Shown here one piece after another: positions 42,725-51,528 of a stretch of 64,000 nt of DNA. This DNA comes from Pseudaminobacter sp040045035 (GTDB taxonomy: Bacteria > Pseudomonadota > Alphaproteobacteria > Rhizobiales > Rhizobiaceae), in assembly GCF_040045035.1 (NCBI RefSeq), contig NZ_JBDZDS010000002.1:496001-560000 (forward strand), given 5' to 3'. Position numbers and translations under genes: made by a program. Numbering within the stretch: the first letter of the stretch is position 1; each line of letters begins with the position of its first letter. Below the pieces are notes generated by a model. That model did not search any database and was not told the DNA's origin. It worked only from the letters and a program-made list of their open reading frames with translations.

Positions 42725-43663
42725 TCACACCACCCAGGGCGTGTAGACTGGCGCGTTGACGGCAATCATCTCGGCCGAACGCCCCCGCTCGCGGCGGCTC
42801 GTCTCGACGATTTCAAAGGCCGAACGATCCGACAGCAGGTGCCGCAGCGCCGCAGCGTTGAGCCGGTGGCCGCCGCGATAGGAGCGGAAGCAGCCGATGA
42901 AGCGCGCACCGGCAAGCGCCAGGTCGCCCATGGCGTCGAGCGTCTTGTGGCGCACGAATTCGTTGGAATAGCGCAGGCCTTCCATGTTGATGACGCGGCC
43001 GTCATCGCCGATCACCACCGAGTTCTCCAGTGAGGAACCCAGCGCATAGCCGGCTGCCCAGAGGCGCTCGACGTCCTTCATGAAGCCAAAGGTACGGGCG
43101 CGCGCGATCTCCTTGCGGAACACGTCGGCAGTGATGTCGGCGGCAAAGGACTGGCGACCGATGGCGGCGCTCTCAAAGTCAATCTCGACCTCGAAACGCG
43201 TTCCTCCATAGGGACGGAACTCCGCCCAGGACGCGCCCGCCTCGATGCGCACCGGCTTGAGCACGCGTATATAACGGCGCTTGGCCGCGAGCGTCTCGAT
43301 GCCGGCCTGCTCGATGGCCTCGACGAACTGGATGGCGCTGCCGTCAAGGATCGGCACTTCGCTGCCGTCGATCTCGACGATCAGATTATCGATGCCAAGG
43401 CCGAACACCGCTCCCATGATGTGCTCAACCGTGCCGACATGAATGCCGGCCGGATCGCCAAGAAGGGTGGACAGATCGGTAGAGCCGACCTCGGAAGCCA
43501 GGGCGCGCAATTCGCGGCCGCCGGCACAATGGAAAACAATTCCGGTATCCGCATCGGCGGGCAAGAAAGTCAGGGAAACAGGTTTACCGCTGTGGACGCC
43601 GACGCCCGAAAGCATCGCGCGCGTCTTCAGCGTCGTCTGATAGTCGTACAAATGAATCCCCAT
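42725..43663 (-). CDS. lpxC: UDP-3-O-acyl-GlcNAc deacetylase LpxC
   Basis: 312 residues. Committed step of lipid A synthesis. Zinc ligands H81 (VGTVEHIMGA), H239 and D243 (RHKTLDAMGD), catalytic H266 (GGHRLN). Standard length ~300. The start ATG 43663 has only a weak GGGC upstream. Separated from ftsZ by a terminator, so probably transcribed from its own promoter in the 43664-43885 spacer. Confidence 0.96.
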   Translation of the reverse strand: MGIHLYDYQTTLKTRAMLSGVGVHSGKPVSLTFLPADADTGIVFHCAGGRELRALASEVGSTDLSTLLGDPAGIHVGTVEHIMGAVFGLGIDNLIVEIDGSEVPILDGSAIQFVEAIEQAGIETLAAKRRYIRVLKPVRIEAGASWAEFRPYGGTRFEVEIDFESAAIGRQSFAADITADVFRKEIARARTFGFMKDVERLWAAGYALGSSLENSVVIGDDGRVINMEGLRYSNEFVRHKTLDAMGDLALAGARFIGCFRSYRGGHRLNAAALRHLLSDRSAFEIVETSRRERGRSAEMIAVNAPVYTPWVV

Positions 43664-43689
43664 GTGCCCGTTTCAGCCCATGTCCGCTA

Positions 43690-43837
43690 GAGTCTGGCGG
43701 TCTCGGCCTTTGGTCTTTGTCGGGGGAAAGGAACACGTCCCCGCTGATTCCCACTCTCCGACTCTACGATGGCCGGAAGATAGTAGCGACGCCAGGATAC
43801 TCCAAATCACGGTTTTTAACTTGGTGTAACGAGATTC
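43690..43837. promoter_or_regulatory. Four GANTC sites in lpxC upstream region
   Basis: GANTC, the target of the cell-cycle DNA methyltransferase CcrM in many alphaproteobacteria, occurs at 43690, 43746, 43760 and 43833, all within 150 bp upstream of lpxC. No clear -35/-10 pair is visible here; the region from 43664 to 43885 otherwise holds nothing recognisable. Confidence 0.5.
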
Positions 43838-43885
43838 CCCTTACCTACACCTCACGCAACCATCTGTTTTCACTGTACTTTTAAC

Positions 43886-43919
43886 AAAAAGGGCAGGCAC
43901 CGAGGTGCCTGCCCTTTTT
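43886..43919 (-). terminator. Strong terminator after ftsZ
   Basis: AAAAAGGGCAGGCACC (43886-43901) is the perfect inverse of GGTGCCTGCCCTTTTT (43904-43919). The practical loop is CGAG. The T-run follows on either strand, so it can end ftsZ transcription, 24 bases after its stop, and could block reading from the other side. Confidence 0.93.
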
Positions 43920-43943
43920 GGTCGGTTACATACCGGCGCCCGC

Positions 43944-45650
43944 TCAGTTGGCCTGGCGGCGCAGGAAGGCCGGAATCTCCAGCTGATCGTCATCCTGGAC
44001 CCGCGACTGCGGCGTCAGGCGGCCGTGGTCGTCGAGCTGGCCGCGGCGCGGCGCATAGAGCTGCGCATCCTGGCTGGCCATGCGACGCATCTCCGGCGCC
44101 TGCTGGCGCAGCTTCGGCTCGCGCGCCTGTGCCGGCTGCAGGCGGGCAGGCTCTTCCTCGCGGCGGGTAAGGCCGTTGGTCAGGCGCTTCAGCAGGCCCA
44201 TCGGACCGCGGTCTTCATGATGCTGCTCGGCCGGACGGGTCTTGGCCTGCACCTCGGCCTGCACCATCGGCGGGAAGTCCTCGACGCGGGGCATGCGCGG
44301 CTGGGGCGCGGCCATGACCGGCTCCTGCTGCAACTCACGCTGCGACGCGGGCGCCGACATGGGCTGATGGTGAGCGACCGGCTGCTGCATCACCGGATGC
44401 GGCTGGACGGGCTGCGGCGGAGCCTGGAACAGCTTGCTCTGCGGGCGGAAGTCTTCGGCAGCCGGAGCCGGGGCCGCGCGCGGTGCTGCCATCGCAGCGG
44501 CAGCGGCATTCGCTTCGGCCATGCGGATCGCATCGGCGACCGGGTCGGCGGAGCGAGGCTCGAGGCGCGGCGCCTCCTGAACCGGAGCCATTGCCGGCCG
44601 ATTCTCGGGCATGGCAGCGACCGGACGCGGTGCCGGCTTCAGCGGCTGGCGGATGGCGATCGGCGTGGCGGCGATATCGGCTGCCGACTTGTCGATGCCG
44701 GTCGCCACGACCGAGACGCGGATGACGCCTTCGAGTTCTTCATCGAAGGTCGCGCCGAGGATGATGTTGGCATCCTGGTCCACTTCCTCACGGATGCGGG
44801 TCGCAGCCTCGTCGACCTCGAACAGGGTCAGGTCGCGACCGCCGGTGATGGAGATCAGCAGGCCCTTGGCGCCCTTCATCGACGTCTCGTCGAGCAGCGG
44901 GTTGGCGATCGCGGCTTCGGCGGCGGCCATTGCACGGCCCTCGCCCGAGGCTTCGCCGGTGCCCATCATGGCCTTGCCCATCTCGCGCATCACCGAGCGG
45001 ACGTCGGCGAAGTCGAGGTTGATCAGGCCTTCCTTGACCATCAAGTCGGTGATGCAGGCAACGCCGGAGTAGAGCACCTGGTCGGCCATCGCGAAGGCGT
45101 CGGCGAAGGTGGTCTTGTCGTTGGCGAGGCGGAACAGGTTCTGGTTCGGGATGACGATCAGGGTGTCGACGCACTTCTGCAGTTCTTCGATGCCCATATC
45201 GGCCGTCTTCATGCGGCGCTGGCCTTCGAAGTGGAACGGCTTGGTGACGACGCCGACGGTGAGGATGCCCTTTTCACGGGCGGCGCGGGCGACGACGGGA
45301 GCTGCACCGGTGCCCGTGCCGCCGCCCATGCCGGCGGTGACGAAGCACATGTGGGTATTGGCAAGGTGGTCGATGATCTCGTCGATGCATTCCTCGGCGG
45401 CGGCGCGACCGACCTCAGGCTGCGAGCCGGCACCGAGGCCCTCGGTGACATGCGCTCCAAGCTGGATCAGGTGCTCGGCCTTGGACATGGTCAGCGCCTG
45501 CGCGTCGGTATTGGCTACCACAAATTCCACGCCGCGAAGCCCCGCAGTGATCATGTTGTTGACAGCGTTGCCGCCGCCGCCGCCGACACCGAACACGGTG
45601 ATGCGCGGCTTGAGCTCGGTGATGTCCGGCTTCTGCAGATTGATCGTCAT
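43944..45650 (-). CDS. ftsZ: Cell division protein FtsZ
   Basis: 568 residues from ATG 45650; the frame runs 15 codons upstream. Tubulin-like GTPase forming the division ring. GGGTGTG signature at residues 109-115, the T7-type synergy loop near NLDFADVRSVM, and a long Pro/Gln/Ala-rich linker of about 230 residues. The C-terminal peptide LEIPAFLRRQ binds FtsA and other partners. The long linker is usual for alphaproteobacteria. Preceded by ftsA (81-bp gap). Confidence 0.97.
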   Translation of the reverse strand: MTINLQKPDITELKPRITVFGVGGGGGNAVNNMITAGLRGVEFVVANTDAQALTMSKAEHLIQLGAHVTEGLGAGSQPEVGRAAAEECIDEIIDHLANTHMCFVTAGMGGGTGTGAAPVVARAAREKGILTVGVVTKPFHFEGQRRMKTADMGIEELQKCVDTLIVIPNQNLFRLANDKTTFADAFAMADQVLYSGVACITDLMVKEGLINLDFADVRSVMREMGKAMMGTGEASGEGRAMAAAEAAIANPLLDETSMKGAKGLLISITGGRDLTLFEVDEAATRIREEVDQDANIILGATFDEELEGVIRVSVVATGIDKSAADIAATPIAIRQPLKPAPRPVAAMPENRPAMAPVQEAPRLEPRSADPVADAIRMAEANAAAAAMAAPRAAPAPAAEDFRPQSKLFQAPPQPVQPHPVMQQPVAHHQPMSAPASQRELQQEPVMAAPQPRMPRVEDFPPMVQAEVQAKTRPAEQHHEDRGPMGLLKRLTNGLTRREEEPARLQPAQAREPKLRQQAPEMRRMASQDAQLYAPRRGQLDDHGRLTPQSRVQDDDQLEIPAFLRRQAN

Positions 45651-45731
45651 AATCCTCGTCCTTTTGCCTTTCCCGCCGCTGCGCCGCGCGGCCACCTATG
45701 GGGGCTGCCCCCGTCAAACCCTAGTCAAACT

Positions 45732-47042
45732 CTAGAAACTGTCTTTCAACCACTGACTCATGCGATGCAGTTTCCCGCCCGTCCCGGTCATGCGGAACCG
45801 GGAGATATTGTGAAGCTGATTGATCTCGAAGCTCGCCACTTGCGGATAGATCAGCAGGCCGACCGCAGCCGCGAATGCCGGCCCCTTCGCCGCCTCCGGC
45901 AGGCCGGCGACACCGAGCGGGCGACCGATGCGCACATTGCGACCGAGAATGCGACGCGCCGCTTCCGGCAGACCCGCCAGTTGGCTTGCGCCGCCGGTCA
46001 GCACCACGCGCTTGCCCACCGCGTTGCCGTAGCCCGACTTGTTCAGGCGGTCGCGCAGGATCTCCAGCGTCTCTTCGATGCGGGCGCGGATGATGCGCGT
46101 CATCACCGAGCGCGGCACCTGCAGCGGCACGTCCGTCTCATCCGCGCCAATCGGCTGGATGGTCACCAGATCGCGGTCGTCAGAGCTGCCGGGCAGTGCC
46201 GAGCCGTGCATGACCTTCAGCCGCTCGGCATCCTCGAGACGGGTCGAAAGCCCCTTGGCCATGTCCATGGTGACATGGTTGCCGCCGATCGGAATGGCGT
46301 CGGCGTGGACGAACTTGCCGTCGGCGAAAACGGAGATCGTGGTCGTGCCACCGCCCATGTCGATGCAGGCAGCGCCCATTTCGAGTTCGTCGTCGACCAG
46401 GGCCGCCAGCCCGCTGGCGTAGGGCGTCGCCACCATGCGCTCGACCGACAGATGCGAGCGGTTGATGCAGAGTTCGAGGTTGCGCAAGGGCGCGGCATCG
46501 CCCGTCAGCACATGCATGTCGACGCCGAGCGTCTCGCCCACCATGCCGCTCGGATCGCGCACGCCGCGCTCGGCATCCAGCGAGAAGGCAACGGGAAGCG
46601 CATGCACCACTTCACGCTCCGCCCGCAACGCCTGCTTGGCTCCCGCCGCCAGGACACGCTTGATGTCGCCTGCCGAAGCTTCGTGACCGCCGAGATTGAT
46701 CGTTGCCGAAAAAGTCTGGCTCTTCAGGCGCCCCGCCGTCAGATTGACGATGAGCGAATCCACGGTCAGGCCGGCCATGCGCTCGGCCGCATCGACGGCC
46801 AGCCGTACCGCATGCTCGGCCCTGTCGAGATCGACGACGACGCCGGACTTCACGCCCTGCGACTTCTGATGGCCGATGCCGATCACCCTGGCCTGATGGG
46901 TGCGCGCGCGCAGCAACTGGCTGTCGGCTGCCGGCTTCAGCATGGCAACAATGCAGCAGACCTTGTTCGAGCCGACATCGAGTACGGTTACGATGCCGGA
47001 GCGACGCGAGTCGCCATCCTTTCGACCGCCGAGCAGGCTCAT
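45732..47042 (-). CDS. ftsA: Cell division protein FtsA
   Basis: 436 residues. Actin-like ATPase that anchors FtsZ to the membrane. TVLDVGSNKVCCIVA is the phosphate 1 loop, MGGGTTTISVF phosphate 2, and VVLTGGASQLAGLPE the adenosine motif; the 1C domain lies in between. The C-terminal LHRMSQWLKDSF is the amphipathic membrane-targeting helix. The start overlaps the ftsQ stop by four bases. Confidence 0.96.
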   Translation of the reverse strand: MSLLGGRKDGDSRRSGIVTVLDVGSNKVCCIVAMLKPAADSQLLRARTHQARVIGIGHQKSQGVKSGVVVDLDRAEHAVRLAVDAAERMAGLTVDSLIVNLTAGRLKSQTFSATINLGGHEASAGDIKRVLAAGAKQALRAEREVVHALPVAFSLDAERGVRDPSGMVGETLGVDMHVLTGDAAPLRNLELCINRSHLSVERMVATPYASGLAALVDDELEMGAACIDMGGGTTTISVFADGKFVHADAIPIGGNHVTMDMAKGLSTRLEDAERLKVMHGSALPGSSDDRDLVTIQPIGADETDVPLQVPRSVMTRIIRARIEETLEILRDRLNKSGYGNAVGKRVVLTGGASQLAGLPEAARRILGRNVRIGRPLGVAGLPEAAKGPAFAAAVGLLIYPQVASFEINQLHNISRFRMTGTGGKLHRMSQWLKDSF

Positions 47043-47977
47043 ATTCTTCTCTCCGGCTTGCCCTTGACGCCCTTTTGCTCGGTAAGCGCGGCATCGCGGC
47101 GCAGCATGGCCTCCGGCGTCAGCTGGACGACCAGACGGTCGCTCAGGCGCATGTCGACGGCTGCGATATCACGCGAAAGAAGCCCGACCTCGCGGTCCAT
47201 GTTGACGAGATCGGCAAGCGCCAGATCCTCACCGTCTTCCGGCAACTTGACGGTGATTCCGTTCTCCAGCCACAGATCCCAGCGCCGCTCGGAGACGCGG
47301 ATATAGCCCTTCACGCGCGAGGCGAGTTCGGGATAGCGCCGCATCTTGGCAAGAAAATCGGCTGCATTGCCGGCAGCCCCATAGCCAACGACGAGCGGCA
47401 GGGCGACATGGCGACCACCGGTGAACGGCGCAATCACCCTGCCATCCCGCTCAACGACGAACAGCTCGTTGCCGCGTTGCCAGACAGCGAAGGGCTTGCG
47501 CTCCTCGATCTTCACTTCCAGCGTATCGGGATAGACCTTGCGGACGGAAGCGACCTCAACCCAAGGCAACTCGGCGATACGCTCGCGTGCCTTGTCGGCA
47601 TCGAAACCGATCAGCGAGGTCCAACCATCGAGACCCAGCTTCTCGAGGACGTCGATTTCGGAGGTCTCATGATGACCGACCACACGAATCTGATCGACCG
47701 CGAATCCGCTTCTAGCCGTGATCGCTTGAACCACGGCCGGCATATGGCCGCCCTCATAGGCGCCATAGACACCAGTGGCGGCGAGAAACACTGCGGATAA
47801 AATGGTCGCCGCAAAGCGCGGCGCCGTGAAGTCACCCTTGAACAGGCGAGCCAGGACGCGCACCGGCTTGCGCAGCCAGCGCGGCAGCACGAAGCCGTCG
47901 GCCGAAAAGAGCACGCCGAACAGGCCAGACCTAGCCCTCCGCATCCTCCTCATCTGTCCCGACCTCAACGCGAACAC
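47039..47977 (-). CDS. ftsQ: Cell division protein FtsQ
   Basis: 312 residues from GTG 47977, chosen because GGAGGA lies 6 bases upstream; an ATG at 47998 (+7 residues) lacks such a site. A basic cytoplasmic N-terminus, one membrane helix (FAATILSAVFLAATGVYGA), then the POTRA domain (DQIRVVGHHETSEIDVLEKLG) and beta domain (YPDTLEVKIEERKPFAVW). It links FtsA/FtsZ-stage assembly with the FtsB/L/W/I complex. Overlaps the ddlB stop region by 13 bp. Confidence 0.9.
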   Translation of the reverse strand: MFALRSGQMRRMRRARSGLFGVLFSADGFVLPRWLRKPVRVLARLFKGDFTAPRFAATILSAVFLAATGVYGAYEGGHMPAVVQAITARSGFAVDQIRVVGHHETSEIDVLEKLGLDGWTSLIGFDADKARERIAELPWVEVASVRKVYPDTLEVKIEERKPFAVWQRGNELFVVERDGRVIAPFTGGRHVALPLVVGYGAAGNAADFLAKMRRYPELASRVKGYIRVSERRWDLWLENGITVKLPEDGEDLALADLVNMDREVGLLSRDIAAVDMRLSDRLVVQLTPEAMLRRDAALTEQKGVKGKPERRI

Positions 47978-48891
47978 GAAGCGTCCTCCACAATCCATCT
48001 CAAAAGCTCACCGAACGAATGCCCCGCCTGCGCAGCAATCTCCGGCACCAGCGACGTTGGCGTCATACCCGGTTGGGTGTTCACTTCGAGCCAGATGACC
48101 TCGCCATTTTCGGAATGGCGGTCGTCGTAGCGGAAGTCCGACCGGGAGACGCCCCGACACCCAATTGCTTGATGAGCCTTCAGCGCCAGTGTCTGTATTT
48201 TTTGGTAAATATTCGGTGAAACTTTCGCCGGGCATTCGTGCTTTGATCCGCCCGGAACATATTTTGAATCGTAATCGTAGAAGGAATGCCCCGTCGGGAT
48301 GATCTCGCAGACGCCGAGGGCGACATCCCCCATGACAGCGCAAGTCAGCTCGCGCCCATGGACATACCGCTCCACCATGACGGTATCGCCATAGAGCCAC
48401 TCCGGCGAACCGATCACCTGCGGCGGGTGGGATTGATCCTCCTTGACGATCACCACCCCGAAGCTCGACCCCTCGTTGACCGGCTTCACCACATAAGGCG
48501 GCTTCATCGGGTGCTGATTGCCGATCGAGAATCGGCCCACGGTCTTCGATTCCGCCACCGGAACGCCGACCGCCTTGACCACCTGCTTGGCCTTGTCCTT
48601 GTTCATCGCCAGCGCGGACGCCAGGACGCCGGAATGCGTATACGGGATCGCCAAATATTCGAGGATGCCCTGGATGGTGCCATCTTCACCGAAGGGACCA
48701 TGCAGCGCATTGAACGCAACGTCCGGCTTCAACTCGGAGAGGACGGAGGAGACGTCGCGCCCGACATCGACTCGCGTAACGCGATAACCGACTTCTTCGA
48801 GCGCATCGGCACAAGCATTGCCCGATGAAAGGGACACAGGCCGCTCGGACGAGAAACCACCCATCAAGACAGCCACATGCTTCGAAGTCAT
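47965..48891 (-). CDS. ddlB: D-alanine--D-alanine ligase DdlB
   Basis: 308 residues from ATG 48891 (the frame is open 25 codons further). ATP-grasp enzyme making the D-Ala-D-Ala dipeptide. HVAVLMGGFSSERPVSL, then HGPFGEDGTIQGIL and the C-terminal EVNTQPGMTPTSLVP are DdlB motifs. It opens the ddlB-ftsQ-ftsA-ftsZ segment, behind a 268-bp spacer rich in GANTC motifs, and probably has its own promoter. Confidence 0.95.
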   Translation of the reverse strand: MTSKHVAVLMGGFSSERPVSLSSGNACADALEEVGYRVTRVDVGRDVSSVLSELKPDVAFNALHGPFGEDGTIQGILEYLAIPYTHSGVLASALAMNKDKAKQVVKAVGVPVAESKTVGRFSIGNQHPMKPPYVVKPVNEGSSFGVVIVKEDQSHPPQVIGSPEWLYGDTVMVERYVHGRELTCAVMGDVALGVCEIIPTGHSFYDYDSKYVPGGSKHECPAKVSPNIYQKIQTLALKAHQAIGCRGVSRSDFRYDDRHSENGEVIWLEVNTQPGMTPTSLVPEIAAQAGHSFGELLRWIVEDASCSR

Positions 48892-48942
48892 TTTCTCGCA
48901 GTCCCTCTTCGACTGGGCTTCCCAACCACACATTTCTGAAAT

Positions 48943-49102
48943 GAGTCCGAGTCTTCCGGCAGGCACCCCTCCAGACGGAAAACGCGTCGACCGCGTCCAA
49001 ACGACTCAAATCAGGAAACGCTTTTGCCCAAAGAATCAGAGAGTTGATTCGGTGGCAAGCCCTTAGGATTCAAGATGATTCAAATTTTGCATAAATTGAG
49101 TC
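48943..49102. promoter_or_regulatory. Cluster of eight GANTC (CcrM-type) methylation sites before ddlB-ftsQAZ
   Basis: GANTC occurs at 48943, 48949, 49003, 49033, 49046, 49067, 49077 and 49098, eight sites in 160 bp. For comparison, the 400-bp mraZ upstream spacer (62811-63210) has one. The spacer (48892-49159) is also AT-richer and holds no gene. This fits a cell-cycle methylation-dependent control region, as is known for CcrM on division genes of Caulobacter. The enrichment is seen directly; its role is inferred. Confidence 0.55.
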
Positions 49103-49159
49103 GATCCGTCCGCGAGCTCGCTTCGGGAACGGATGCCCGCCGCACAACGGCGGGTCATC

Positions 49160-50125
49160 TCATAGAAGTCGGCCCAGGAATTCCTGCACCTCGCGCCCCG
49201 GCCTGAAGTCGCCGATGCGCTTGATTTCCCAGTGCAGCCTGATGCCGGAGTTCTCCAGAACGCGCGCGCGCACCGTCTCGCCGAGATATTCGAGGTCATA
49301 GCCGGCGGCGTTGCCGGTGTTGATCATGAAATTGCAATGCATCGGCGACATCTGCGCCCCGCCGATCATCAACCCACGACATCCCGCGCGGTCGATTTCC
49401 TTCCAGGCCGAAGTGCCTTCCGGGTTCTTGAAGGTCGAGCCGCCGGTCTTCTCGCGGATCGGCTGCACCGTCTCGCGATGGTGCTGGACGGCATCCATGG
49501 CAGCGCGGATCGCTTCCGGCTCCTCCGGATAGCCTTCGAACAGGGCCGACGTGAAAATGAGGTCGGCCGGCACCGAGGAGTGCCGGTAGGAATAACCCAT
49601 GTCGGCATTCGACAGCACATGCAGATTGCCCTGCCGGTCGAGCGCACGCACTTCCACGACGCGTTCGCGCGTCTCGACGCCATTGGCGCCCGCATTCATT
49701 CGCAGCGCACCGCCGATGCTGCCGGGTATGCCGTGGTAGAAATGGAAACCGCCGATACCGGCCTCCAGCGCAACGGCCGCCACGCGCTTGTCGGGCACGG
49801 CTGTCCCGGCCCGGATCTGCGTCGGTGAAATCGCCTCGACCTCGCCGAACCCCTTGGCGGAGAGGCGCACCACGAACCCACGGACGCCCCCTTCCCGCAC
49901 GAGCAGGTTGGAGCCGATGCCGACGATCGTCAGCGGTATCTCTTCCGGCACGGCCTTGAGAAAGGCAGCAAGATCCTCCTCGTCCGCGGGCTGGAAGAGC
50001 ACGTCGGCCGGTCCACCGGCCCGGAACCAGGTGATCTTCTCCATCTCCGCGTCCGGCGTGATGCGTCCGCGGAGCCCCGAAAGGCGGTCGCCAAGCTTGG
50101 CAAGCAGCGTCTCGCCCTTCGTCAT
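49160..50125 (-). CDS. murB: UDP-N-acetylenolpyruvoylglucosamine reductase MurB
   Basis: 321 residues from ATG 50125 (GGGAGG 5 bases upstream). FAD-dependent reduction of UDP-GlcNAc-enolpyruvate. The FAD-binding GIGSNLLVREGGVRGFVVRL and GIPGSIGGALRMNAGA are visible, and a catalytic-region S-T-FKNPEG appears as GGSTFKNPEG. Type I-like length. The start overlaps the murC stop by ATGA. Confidence 0.96.
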   Translation of the reverse strand: MTKGETLLAKLGDRLSGLRGRITPDAEMEKITWFRAGGPADVLFQPADEEDLAAFLKAVPEEIPLTIVGIGSNLLVREGGVRGFVVRLSAKGFGEVEAISPTQIRAGTAVPDKRVAAVALEAGIGGFHFYHGIPGSIGGALRMNAGANGVETRERVVEVRALDRQGNLHVLSNADMGYSYRHSSVPADLIFTSALFEGYPEEPEAIRAAMDAVQHHRETVQPIREKTGGSTFKNPEGTSAWKEIDRAGCRGLMIGGAQMSPMHCNFMINTGNAAGYDLEYLGETVRARVLENSGIRLHWEIKRIGDFRPGREVQEFLGRLL

Positions 50126-51528
50126 GCCGCCTCCCCACCGAGTTCCTTCGGCAGCGCATAGGCCCACTGGGTGATGTTGCCCGCTCCGAGAAAGACGACG
50201 AAATCGCCGGGCTTGGCAATTTCGCGCACGGCCGGAGCGATTGCGCCCGGGCCCTCGATATAGCGCGCATCGCGATGACCGCCGGCGCGGATGCGAGAGG
50301 CGAGTGCTTCCGAATTGGCGCCGTCGATCGGTTCCTCGCCGGCCGCATAGACCGGCGCGATCATGACGGTGTCGGCATCGTTGAAGCAGGCCGAAAAATC
50401 GTCGAACAGGTCATGCAGTCGCGTGAAGCGATGCGGCTGGGCGATGGCGATGACGCGGCCCTGGCAGGCGTCGCGCGCCGCCCTCAGAACCGCCTTGATC
50501 TCGACCGGATGGTGGCCGTAGTCGTCGAACACCTGCACGCCGTTCCAGCTGCCGGTCGGGGTGAAGCGCCGCTTTACGCCGCCGAAGGAGGACAGCCCCT
50601 TCTTGATATCGTCAGCCGTCAGGCCGAGCTCATGCGCGACCGCGATTGCCGCCGTGGCGTTCGAGACGTTGTGGCGGCCGGGCATCGGCAGGCGCAGATC
50701 GGCGATGACCGTGTGGTCGCCGGTCTTGCGGTCGCGGATGACGACGTCGAACAGCGAAACGGCGCCATCCATGCGGTGGCGCGTGAAGCGGACGTCGGCC
50801 TGCGTGTTCTCGCCATAGGTGATGACGCGGCGGTCCTCGATGCGCGCCACCAGCGCCTGCACCTCGGGATGATCGGTGCACATCACGCCGAAGCCGTAGA
50901 ACGGCACGTTCTCGACGAACTGACGGAACGCCGCGCGCACCTTGTCGAAGGACCCGTAATGGTCGAGGTGCTCCGGATCGATGTTGGTGACGACGGCGAT
51001 GTCGGCCGGCAGCTTCAGGAAGGTGCCGTCGCTCTCGTCGGCCTCCACCACCATCCAGTCGCCCTCGCCCATGCGGGCGTTGGTGCCGTAGGCATTGATG
51101 ATGCCGCCGTTGATCACGGTCGGGTCGAGGCCGCCGGCCTCGAGCAGCGCGGCCACCATCGAGGTGGTGGTGGTCTTGCCGTGCGTGCCGCCGATGGCGA
51201 TCGCCTGACGGAAGCGCATCAGCTCGGCCAGCATCTCGGCGCGCCGAACGATCGGCAGCGGCTTCTCGCGCGCCGCGATCAGCTCGGGGTTGGTCTTCTT
51301 GATCGCCGTGGAGACCACCACGACCTCGGCATCGCCGAGATTCTCGGCCCGATGGCCCACGAAGCACTCGATGCCCTTTTCGCGCAAGCGCTGGACATTG
51401 GCGCTGTCGGCCTGATCGGAGCCCTGAACCCTGTAGCCAAGATTGTGCAGCACCTCGGCGATACCGCTCATGCCGATGCCGCCGATACCGATGAAATGCA
51501 CGAGGCCGATCGTCTGCCGCATCTTCAT
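50122..51528 (-). CDS. murC: UDP-N-acetylmuramate--L-alanine ligase MurC
   Basis: 468 residues. Adds L-Ala to UDP-MurNAc. It opens with HFIGIGGIGMSGIAEVL (nucleotide-binding), the Mur P-loop is IGGTHGKTTTTSM, and DDYGHHPVEI is the Mur ligase C-domain motif. Overlaps murB downstream and murG upstream (51525-51528, ATGA). Confidence 0.97.
   Translation of the reverse strand: MKMRQTIGLVHFIGIGGIGMSGIAEVLHNLGYRVQGSDQADSANVQRLREKGIECFVGHRAENLGDAEVVVVSTAIKKTNPELIAAREKPLPIVRRAEMLAELMRFRQAIAIGGTHGKTTTTSMVAALLEAGGLDPTVINGGIINAYGTNARMGEGDWMVVEADESDGTFLKLPADIAVVTNIDPEHLDHYGSFDKVRAAFRQFVENVPFYGFGVMCTDHPEVQALVARIEDRRVITYGENTQADVRFTRHRMDGAVSLFDVVIRDRKTGDHTVIADLRLPMPGRHNVSNATAAIAVAHELGLTADDIKKGLSSFGGVKRRFTPTGSWNGVQVFDDYGHHPVEIKAVLRAARDACQGRVIAIAQPHRFTRLHDLFDDFSACFNDADTVMIAPVYAAGEEPIDGANSEALASRIRAGGHRDARYIEGPGAIAPAVREIAKPGDFVVFLGAGNITQWAYALPKELGGEAA

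Noticed and set aside
43810..43840. CtrA-like TTAA-containing site before lpxC
   Set aside because: The second half site does not follow the TTAA-N7-TTAA spacing, so it is not supported.
43905..47306. Very long plus-strand open frame of about 1,130 codons
   Set aside because: Lies wholly antisense to ftsZ and ftsA; His/Arg/Gly-rich composition is that of a high-GC shadow frame, with no family features.
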